Below, one piece after another: positions 56,796 through 64,000 of a DNA stretch of 64,000 nucleotides. The notes beneath the pieces are model-generated. The model searched no databases. It saw nothing but the letters and a program-made list of their open reading frames with translations, and was not told the origin of the DNA. Positions within the stretch are counted from its first letter, which is position 1. Every line of letters begins with the position of its first letter. Source of the stretch: Saprospiraceae bacterium (GTDB lineage: Bacteria > Bacteroidota > Bacteroidia > Chitinophagales > Saprospiraceae); the NCBI GenBank assembly GCA_016715105.1, contig JADKBO010000015.1, forward strand, positions 1 to 64,000, given 5' to 3'. The position numbers were made by a program, and so were the translations under genes.

Positions 56796-58346
56796 ATGAA
56801 AAATATACTTTACAAATCCTTGTTAATAATCTTTCTTTTCGGAATCATGTCGTGTTCCGATTTCTTGGAAGAGGAAGTTTTGGATCAAATTTCGGTAGAC
56901 TACATTTATTCTACTGAAGAAGGACTCAAGGTAGGGGTCAATGCCCTTTATAATAGAATGCGTCAATACAATGTACCTGCTGGAGATGCGGGTGCTGCTT
57001 TACGAGCGAATTTATTTTTCATGACTGGAACAGATCTAGGCATGACGAGAACCTATCACAGACCATATGATCGCACTAATCACACAGCAGTAGGTTTCCC
57101 ATCAGAAAAATGGATTGGTGGATATCAATTGATAGATCGTTGTAATGCCATCATAAATAGTGCAGCCAATGTAGACGGGGAGGCAAAAACCATCAATAAT
57201 GTAGTGGCTCAAGCCAGAACGATTCGTGCCGAATTGTATTTTGATCTCATCCGAATGTATGACAATATCCTTTTGGATACGACTGCAACAACACCAGAAA
57301 ATGTGGATGATCCTATTGTTTATGCACCAGCAAACCCTGCTGATGTTTTTGCATTGATTGATGGTGACTTATCCTTTGCGATTCAAAATTTGGCATACAA
57401 TGAACCGTATGGTAGATACAACAAAGCTGTAGCAAGACATTTGAAAGGTAAAGCTGCAATGTGGCAAAAAAACTATCAAGAAGCTGCAAATCAATTTGAC
57501 GCCATCATCACTGAAAGTGGTAAAAAATTAGTGGGTATCAATCAGGTTTTCGGTCAAAATTTAAACCACAGCGAAATGTTGTTTGCTTATACTTTCAACG
57601 AAATATTAGGAGGCTCAAATGACTTAGCTGGTGGTGGTGGTCACTGGATAGGTGCAGTTTTCACTCAACGTTTGTACGAACAAGGTTCTGGTGATTTCAT
57701 TCAACAAGTTGAATATGGTGGACAGGCTTTGGCTTGGTCTCATCCAAACAATTATTTGAAATCTTTGTATGACAAGCAGAATGACAGGAGATACACGGCC
57801 TATTATTATCCAGAAACGTATGTGGCCAATAATCCAAATTCGCCTAGGTTTGGTCAAGTAATTCCGGTGTCTGCATATGACAATAATTTCAGAAGGTATA
57901 ATTTCAGTCTCAAGAAGTTTTATGACGCTGAAAAAGGAGCTTTGACCAACGACAGTTGGAAAGATTATCCCATGTATCGTTTGGCAGAAACTTTATTACT
58001 TGGTTCGGAAGCACACTGGAGATTAGGCAATGAAGCTAAAGCATTGGAATACATAAATACCGTAAGAAGAAGGGCATACGGAGGTAGCCAGGCTTACGAC
58101 TTTACCTCTTATACGCTTGATACTTACTTGGAGGAATCAGCAAGAGAATTGGCCATGGAAAGAAATCGATGGTTTTTGTTGAAAAGACTTGGTTTATTGG
58201 TTGAAAGGCAAAGCAAATATTATCAATATGGATCCAACTCCACCAACTTGGTTTTAGAACCAATGCAACCGCACATGGTGACTTGCCCAATACCACAAAG
58301 TCAGATAGATCTTATGGGCACTTTCCCACAAAATCCAGGGTATTAA
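56796..58346 (+). CDS. SusD/RagB-family glycan-binding lipoprotein
   Basis: A 516-aa surface lipoprotein. The start at 56796 (MKNILYKSLLIIFLFGIMSC) gives a proper lipobox followed by SDFLEEEVLDQIS; earlier in-frame codons overlap the susC 3' end and are unlikely. TPR-like helices (AQARTIRAELYFDLIRMYDN, GRYNKAVARHLKGKAAMWQ) and the C-terminal SusD motif are present (YPMYRLAETLLLGSEAHWRL, ESARELAMERNRWFLLKRLG, PIPQSQIDLMGTFPQNPGY). It caps the SusC barrel and presents glycan. No SusE/F-like binding protein follows. Confidence 0.96.
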   Translation: MKNILYKSLLIIFLFGIMSCSDFLEEEVLDQISVDYIYSTEEGLKVGVNALYNRMRQYNVPAGDAGAALRANLFFMTGTDLGMTRTYHRPYDRTNHTAVGFPSEKWIGGYQLIDRCNAIINSAANVDGEAKTINNVVAQARTIRAELYFDLIRMYDNILLDTTATTPENVDDPIVYAPANPADVFALIDGDLSFAIQNLAYNEPYGRYNKAVARHLKGKAAMWQKNYQEAANQFDAIITESGKKLVGINQVFGQNLNHSEMLFAYTFNEILGGSNDLAGGGGHWIGAVFTQRLYEQGSGDFIQQVEYGGQALAWSHPNNYLKSLYDKQNDRRYTAYYYPETYVANNPNSPRFGQVIPVSAYDNNFRRYNFSLKKFYDAEKGALTNDSWKDYPMYRLAETLLLGSEAHWRLGNEAKALEYINTVRRRAYGGSQAYDFTSYTLDTYLEESARELAMERNRWFLLKRLGLLVERQSKYYQYGSNSTNLVLEPMQPHMVTCPIPQSQIDLMGTFPQNPGY

Positions 58347-58391
58347 TAAAGGCAAAACTAAGATAAATATTCATCAACCTTACAACACAAA

Positions 58392-58424
58392 GGGGTTTGG
58401 AGTTTTCCAGACCCTTTTTTTTTG
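58392..58424 (+). terminator. Rho-independent terminator of susC/susD
   Basis: GGGTTTGGA and TCCAGACCC form a nine-pair stem (one G-U) followed by ten T residues, about 45 bases after the susD stop. Confidence 0.85.
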
Positions 58425-58609
58425 TTTCTTGTTGAAGGAAATAAGTGATTTGAGGAGGTATGAAATCCAAAAAGAATCAACAATTTCTTTGATTCTAACT
58501 TATAAGTTAATAATGGTTCGGAAGTAATTTTAAATACTGCTAGCATAAAGTGACGAACTAGAGTTCCGTGCTACTTTTACTTCAAACATGGTCTCAAAAT
58601 GGTAAACTT

Positions 58610-59308
58610 TCAACAAATCAGCAATAACCTGGGTTGACCAGCCTTCTCCAAAGGTGCTCGATGCAGACATGGTGGAACTGTGATTTCAGGATGATCAATT
58701 GCTATTCGACAAAGATGACCAAGCCCTAAACTTATTGGTACTGCACCCTCCTTAGCTTGATAGTGCAAATCATAAAAGTTTTCACAAAGATAGGATTCAA
58801 AATCTGCATCCTCGGTTCCATATTGCCGTCTGAGTTCATCGCGTATTTCAGGTATGAGGATTTTCTTTTCTCCTTGAGCATTGGGTAATATCTCACTGGT
58901 AGTTCCATAATAAGTACATAAAAAAGTGTCTACAGGAACTGGAGATCGATCTACATGGAAAGAATAAACATCGGTTGGGAAAAATGTATGCTCCTCATCT
59001 CTGTCATATGACTTGATGATATTCAAGATCGGGGAGGCGCCATGAGCTTCCAACAATTTCATATCACTCAAGAGCATTTCGCGCGCAAGATTCCCTTCTT
59101 CACTCAACCAAACTTCATTGAGGGCAACTTCATCAACGGTTATAATATTTTCATCTGTTCCAAACTTGCTAATGATCTCAGAAAAATCCCCAACCAACGG
59201 ACGATTCCAACAGATGGCATTGATAACTCCGTGAAATGGAGTTGAAATCAAGTCATGAAAATTTGTGACAAATTGTATTTGATCTTCAGCAGGAAAAAGC
59301 TTGTTCAT
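58610..59308 (-). CDS. Conserved hypothetical cytoplasmic protein (possibly DUF1826-like)
   Basis: A 232-aa soluble protein. I use the internal ATG at 59308 (MNKLFPAEDQIQF), because the longer frame reads into the divergent gene's leader and lacks a family-like N-terminus. Readable segments are SFHVDRSPVPVDTFLCTYYG and PPCLHRAPLEKAGQPRLLLI. The H-x-D ... HR pattern and the 'TYYGTTSEIL' stretch recall DUF1826 and Fe(II)/2-oxoglutarate-oxygenase-like folds, but I am not certain. It is transcribed divergently from the Gfo oxidoreductase gene. Confidence 0.7.
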   Translation of the reverse strand: MNKLFPAEDQIQFVTNFHDLISTPFHGVINAICWNRPLVGDFSEIISKFGTDENIITVDEVALNEVWLSEEGNLAREMLLSDMKLLEAHGASPILNIIKSYDRDEEHTFFPTDVYSFHVDRSPVPVDTFLCTYYGTTSEILPNAQGEKKILIPEIRDELRRQYGTEDADFESYLCENFYDLHYQAKEGAVPISLGLGHLCRIAIDHPEITVPPCLHRAPLEKAGQPRLLLIC

Positions 59309-59340
59309 AGCGACAAATATAAGCCTAAATTCATGGCAAA

Positions 59341-59514
59341 GTGTCGGAAATCCTTGATGAAATTTTCGTTGAAAATGCCTTGAATGGTCATTTATTATTT
59401 GAAGAAGATATTGTTTCAGATGATATTTTGGCCAATTGGCTTCTAGGAATGGTGCAAAACGAATGTATATTTGAAATCGATTCAAATTCTTTAGAAAATG
59501 TCACAACAAAATAG
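59341..59514 (+). CDS. Possible 57-residue acidic protein overlapping the Gfo gene start
   Basis: From GTG at 59341 the frame reads SEILDEIFVENALNGHLLFE and continues to LENVTTK, stopping 14 bases inside the next gene. It is acidic with a regular helical pattern. The overlapping stop/start arrangement suggests coupling to the oxidoreductase. The GTG is the only usual start after an in-frame stop, and I know no homologue, so this is a moderate call. Confidence 0.45.
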   Translation: MSEILDEIFVENALNGHLLFEEDIVSDDILANWLLGMVQNECIFEIDSNSLENVTTK

Positions 59515-60889
59515 ACGCAAATTCCTGAAAAAAGCCTCTTTGGGCGGTTTACTTTTATTCGGTGCTTCGACTTCCAAAGCTGAAGAGAAACTTTTACAAA
59601 CCCCTGTTGATGAAGACTTTAACAAAAAATACAGCCCCAATGATACTGTAAGGTTGGGCTTTATCGGCTGCGGCATCCAAGGTTTTGCCAATGCGAGATC
59701 TGCCATCAAAAATCCAGGTGTTGAAGTTGCAGCTGCATGTGACTTGTATACAGGCAGACTAGATCGCATGAAGGAAGTTTTTGGCGCAGGTATTTTCACA
59801 ACAAGAGATTTTCGGGAAATTCTGAATCGAAAAGACATCGATGCCGTTTGCATTTCTACATCTGACCATTGGCATGATCATCAGTTGAAAGCTGCTTTGG
59901 CGGCAGGTAAACCAGTTTATTGCGAAAAACCCATGATGCATCACATCGATGAAGGATTGAGTATGGTAGAGGCTGAGCGAAAATCAGGTTTGCCTGTTCA
60001 AATTGGTTCGCAACGAGCAAGCGGTTTGGAAACCCTGAAGGCTAAGGAATTATTGGAAAGTGGTGCCATTGGCGATTTGATATTAGCCGACATCAGGTCT
60101 GATCGCAATTCGTCAAACGGGGCTTGGCAATATTCTATACCTACCGACGCAGGACCAGAAACAGTAGATTGGGATGCCTTTTTAGGAGATGCACCCAAAA
60201 GACCATTTGATAAAACCCGTTTTTTCAGATGGAGAAACTACGATGATTATGGCACTGGAGTTGCAGGTGACTTATTTGTGCATTTGTTTACCGCTTTACA
60301 CATCATTACTTCTTCCAAAGGACCTTCCAAGATATATGGCACTGGAGGTTTGCGCTTTTGGAAAGATGGGCGTGATGCTCCTGATGTTACACTCGGATTA
60401 TTGGATTATGAAAAATGTGCCGCCCATCCTGCATTCAATGTACAAATGCGGGTCAACTTTGTCGATGGATCTGGTGGTGGTTCACACGTCAATTTGATCG
60501 GCACAGAAGGTATGATGACCATTGGTTACGATGGCATCACTGTAAAAAGTAATCCTGTTCAAACACAACCAAGTTTTGGCGGTTGGGATTCCTACGACAC
60601 TTTCAGCGAAAAGCAACAAGCAGAATTCAAAAAATGGTTTGAAAGCGAATATGCGGACAAAAATTACCAAATGAAAAGCCCAGCAGAAATCAAATACACC
60701 ATTCCACAAGGATTTGACACGCACAAAACCCACTGGAAAGTATTTACGGATGCGGTGAGAGGAAAGAATAAAATCGTTGAGGACACTGCTTTTGGTTTGA
60801 GGGCTGCTGCACCATCATTGGCTACTAATGTGAGTATGAAAATGGGTAAGCCTATTTTGTGGGATGGGGAAGGGATGAAATTGGTTTAG
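59498..60889 (+). CDS. Tat-exported Gfo/Idh/MocA-family oxidoreductase
   Basis: A 463-aa exported oxidoreductase. The N-terminus QNRRKFLKKASLGGLLLFGA is a twin-arginine signal. The Rossmann segment is RLGFIGCGIQGFANARSAI, followed by DAVCISTSDHWHDHQLKAAL and the conserved Lys in VYCEKPMMHHIDEGL. The C-terminal domain includes AGDLFVHLFTALHIITSSKG and NFVDGSGGGSHVNLIGTEG. It probably oxidises or reduces a sugar hydroxyl in the periplasm using tightly bound NAD(P). It is a paralogue of the enzyme at 42689 but lies outside the main enzyme run. Confidence 0.93.
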   Translation: MSQQNRRKFLKKASLGGLLLFGASTSKAEEKLLQTPVDEDFNKKYSPNDTVRLGFIGCGIQGFANARSAIKNPGVEVAAACDLYTGRLDRMKEVFGAGIFTTRDFREILNRKDIDAVCISTSDHWHDHQLKAALAAGKPVYCEKPMMHHIDEGLSMVEAERKSGLPVQIGSQRASGLETLKAKELLESGAIGDLILADIRSDRNSSNGAWQYSIPTDAGPETVDWDAFLGDAPKRPFDKTRFFRWRNYDDYGTGVAGDLFVHLFTALHIITSSKGPSKIYGTGGLRFWKDGRDAPDVTLGLLDYEKCAAHPAFNVQMRVNFVDGSGGGSHVNLIGTEGMMTIGYDGITVKSNPVQTQPSFGGWDSYDTFSEKQQAEFKKWFESEYADKNYQMKSPAEIKYTIPQGFDTHKTHWKVFTDAVRGKNKIVEDTAFGLRAAAPSLATNVSMKMGKPILWDGEGMKLV

Positions 60890-61543
60890 GTCGGAGATCG
60901 GAGGTCGGAAATAGGAGTACAATGGGAGTTCAATCAGTTCAATGGGAGTTCAATCAGTTCAATGGGAGTTCAATCAGTTCAATGGGAGTTCAATAACTGT
61001 GGCGCAATTCCCTGTGGGAGCAATTCTCTGCTTGCGCAGAGAGCAATTGCCCGTGGCGCAATGAGATCATAAGTGTTCAATGGAAAGTCATTCCAGTTCA
61101 ATGAATTCCAATGGCTTTGGCCCAATTCCAAATAATGTGCAAGGTATATCCTATTGTTAGCCAAGAATTGGCGTCATAAAATATTGTGCCTCTAAGGTAC
61201 AACCTCTTGGTTTGAGTATGGGTCTTTTCGGGGATGAATGTCTTTTTGTAGTAAATGGAGTTCAATTGAGGCCATTTCTTTTAGTAAAATTCTTTGGACA
61301 TGTCCGATCACTGAAAACTAAAACTCGAAGCTCATTGGCTCAGGTTGCGCTCGGACTCGCTGCTAATGTCCAAATGCCCACAGAACTATGAAATAGGAGA
61401 AAAAAATGATTCATAAACCAAATAAAAGAGAACAATCAAAAGCTACGACTAAAAATAATTTAGGAAATACTACCAAAATACATAAATATATTGATATTTA
61501 CTTGCTGATCCTTTGATAATAGTCCTTTTACAAAAATCAAGTG
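60890..61543. other. Repeat-bearing intergenic region
   Basis: No gene is supported. It contains the 20-bp tandem array (60921-60994), a CTCTGC-TTGC-GCAGAG hairpin near 61026-61042 flanked by GGCGCAAT repeats, and further TTCAATGG motifs. The GC content of the middle part is above that of the neighbours. Confidence 0.65.
60921..60994. repeat. Tandem 20-bp repeat (3.7 copies)
   Basis: AATGGGAGTTCAATCAGTTC is repeated three times exactly, followed by a partial fourth copy. Confidence 0.95.
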
Positions 61544-64000
61544 ATGAAAAATTTCTTATGCTTTCTGTTGATAATATTTCAAAATGCTGATATGTTTTGT
61601 CAATCGGCAGATTGGGAAATTATTAGAGCACCTGAAACATCATCGACAAGTATACAATTCGTTTTTTGTAGTGGTAATTCCACATTGATAGGAAAAAGCA
61701 ATGTCCTATACTATACCTACGATTACCTTGAACAAAGATGGAATCCACTTAATATCCCAAATCCTAATTTTACTGATTGGGCACAAAATAACCTAGGCAA
61801 TTTATTTGGATATCAATATCAATACATCTATACATTTGATTATTCAAAAGGTGCTAATTTGCTTGCCATAGTACCAGAAAATATACGATTTTTTCAAATT
61901 CTTGCCAATAATAATATGATTGCTATTTGTGATGAAAACATCTACTTGTACAGTCCCGAACGGCAACTCATTAAATCTATCCAAAATCCAAATTACGACA
62001 TACAATATATTCTTGAAAGCAATGAAAAACTTATATTTATTGGGTCGACAAGACCAACAATTTCCTATTATTCACTAGACCTTCAACTTATACAATCTCC
62101 ACATACAATTCCTCAATTTAGAGAAATTCCAATATTAATTGGAGATAGAATAATATTTGACAAGTTCTACACTGATGATGGAGGGATCAACATTAAAAGT
62201 GTTAAATCAGACTTTATAAATCCAAAATTTATAAATTATAAGGATTCTATTATTGTTGCATTAGATAAAGGTAGAATCTATAAATCACTTGACAAAGCAA
62301 GCACATTTTCTATTTGGGAGGAATTTGCACTTGAGAATTTTAATGAAATTTATTCCAGTCCTTCTCTCAATTTAATTGCACTATCCAAATCCAACAAAGT
62401 TTATTTAAAAGAAAATTTCACTCAAATAATAAAAGTAATTTCCTTAAAATTTGAGCGACCAAATCCGCAAGAAAAGTTATGAAGGATGGTAAAATAATCT
62501 GTTTTGCTTTAATGAAATTAATTCTCAATATTACAGAAAATTATCCTCTGATACCTGGTAAAATATAAATCAACCCATTCTGAAAAATGCACTTTTATAC
62601 TCTACGGAAGAAGGATCAATGCTTGCCCACTGCCCTTATGGAATATTTAAATCAAAAGATGGAGGTAATAATTGGGTGAAAAAAAGTCATTTGACCTACG
62701 ATTTAGAATACCGCAATATAGAATTGAAATTAAAGATGAAAAAGAATAGAATATATTTGGTAAATTATGAAAAATTATTCGACTCCTAAAGATAACGGTG
62801 AAACCTGGGACTCTACAATAATTCAACAACCCTTTAGCAACAATCTGCAGAGACAAGATGGTATTTTTAAATCATACGATTTAGGTTATGATTACTATAT
62901 TTATGGTTTGTTCCTATATTCTTCAAATATAAATGTATACGGGGAATTCATAAAAAATGATTTAGACATATTTCCTCAGAACTCCTTTAACTACCATTTC
63001 ACTACAGATTTTTATAACAATATTAGGACATCGTATGATGGTGAGAAACTTTTTATACTTAGTAAAAATCACTATTATAACTCAATTTCAGAATTTTCTG
63101 ATTCTCTGCATTTAATTGTAAAACCACAATATGGAAAAGCTGATACTTTCTTCGTCCCTTACTTAAACAATTACCCTCCATTTTTTGGCTCTTACACAGA
63201 TCATCTTGGTAATTACTATCTATACAATCAGAATGTTCTAATAATGACAAGAGATGAAGGTAAAACATGGATAGATATTTCTCCTACAGATAATAGGGAT
63301 GTTTTGATCAATGATCTATTTGTCAGTGCAGACAACTACATTTATATTGCAACGACTGGATTTGGTATTATGAAATATAAAAGTCAGCTAAAAGAACCGG
63401 CAACACTTTATGTAAATTTGTATGAAGATTTAAACCAAAATTGTGCTCTTGATTCTTCGGATATATTATTAAAGTATCCAATAGACTTAGTTATCAATAA
63501 TAATCAAAAGATAAGCGTAACTAATGGTCAAACCTCAATACTACTAATAGATTCCACATACAAAATTAATCTGGAATCAAATATAGGAGCATATACTTTT
63601 TGCGACAGTACTTTCGAAATTTTTGCCGACGCTAAACAGAATCTTCAATATTTAGATATACCAATCAGAATTAAAAAACTATGTAATGAGCCAACAATTG
63701 AGCTAATAAATTCTAGTTACCCTTATTGTGATCAAACATTGTATAAAATGCGCATTTGTAATTCAGGTATAACCTCCATAGTAGATGAAAAACTAGATAT
63801 ATTATTACCTGTAGGTGATAATTTGATTAGTTCAAGTTTAAATATTATTTCAAAAGAAAAAAACAAAGCAAGTTTAAATATCGGTACAATTAAACCTCAA
63901 GAGTGTTTGACTTTTAACATCTACTTTAATACTGGGTGTGAAAATAATATACCTGAATCAAAATGCATTACTTTATCCTTACAAGATTCCTTATCAAATT
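61544..64000 (+). CDS. Large secreted Asp-box (sialidase/sortilin-like propeller) protein, disrupted, 3' end outside window
   Basis: A signal peptide (MKNFLCFLLIIFQNADMFCQ) is followed by a propeller with degenerate Asp-box repeats: IYKSLDKASTFSIW, IFKSKDGGNNWVKK, PKDNGETWDST and MTRDEGKTWIDI. From about 63400 the sequence changes to Ig-like/adhesin strands rich in NNN and paired Cys (NQNCALDSSDILLKYPIDLV, ICNSGITSIVDEKLDILLPV). Continuity needs frame changes near 62440 and 62785 and passing two TAA codons at about 62490 and 62572. After the second shift the frame stays open for over 400 codons to the window edge. Such proteins are usually exported by type IX secretion and displayed on the surface; the sorting domain would lie beyond the window. 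Confidence 0.72.

Overview
The window looks like chromosomal DNA from an uncultured or environmental member of the Bacteroidota, probably close to Saprospiraceae. This is inferred from family content, not from a marker gene. The supporting signs are AT-rich DNA, SusC/SusD outer-membrane pairs, a giant hybrid two-component regulator, OMP_b-brl_3 receptors, LytS/LytTR pairs, AATA-rich leaders without clear Shine-Dalgarno sequences, several likely TTG/GTG starts, and ThuA/PQQ-sugar-dehydrogenase/cytochrome c proteins. No rRNA operon, CRISPR array or prophage was seen.

Layout. 1-5733: two broken minus-strand genes, a ThuA/sugar dehydrogenase/cytochrome c fusion and a TonB-type beta-barrel receptor. 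6062-20311: housekeeping and accessory genes (LytS/LytTR pair, HMG-CoA-lyase-like enzyme, FG-GAP lipoprotein, ABC exporter, M19 dipeptidase, ClpB, SRPBCC protein), then a REP palindrome array with its RAYT transposase, a GNAT acetyltransferase and a DUF4241 protein. 20312-29095: repeat-rich intergenic DNA, an epimerase-like protein, prolyl oligopeptidase, DUF418 protein, a patch of truncated genes, and three 40-nt hairpins at an exact 52-bp period in front of a AAA ATPase fused to a PD-(D/E)XK-like domain. 29096-31284: a minus-strand cassette of TPR protein, array of degenerate tRNA-like sequences, and slipin. 31285-34321: mostly AT-rich spacer with one orphan hypothetical gene and a long inverted repeat. 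34322-58346: a polysaccharide utilisation locus with two GH3 enzymes, an agarase-like clan-A hydrolase, a sugar isomerase-like protein, ThuA, Gfo/Idh/MocA oxidoreductase, GH5, cytochrome c/sugar dehydrogenase, GH2, an HTCS regulator on the opposite strand, SusC and SusD. 58610-64000: a hypothetical protein, a second exported Gfo/Idh/MocA oxidoreductase, tandem repeats, and a large secreted Asp-box protein running off the right edge.

How the genes fit together. The HTCS would sense an oligosaccharide in the periplasm. SusC/D would import it, GH5 and the agarase-like enzyme would cut the chain, GH3 and GH2 would trim it, and the Gfo/Idh, TIM-barrel, ThuA and dehydrogenase genes could add an oxidative (3-keto sugar) route. 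The TPR/tRNA-like/slipin cassette resembles the RNA-repair neighbourhoods of other bacteria and is the best candidate for an under-described system here.

Caveat. At least nine genes are split by single-base shifts, many at A or T homopolymers, while long genes such as clpB, the HTCS and susC are intact. I read most of these breaks as base-calling errors in a long-read assembly, but true decay cannot be excluded. Each such gene is annotated as one locus with the break positions given.
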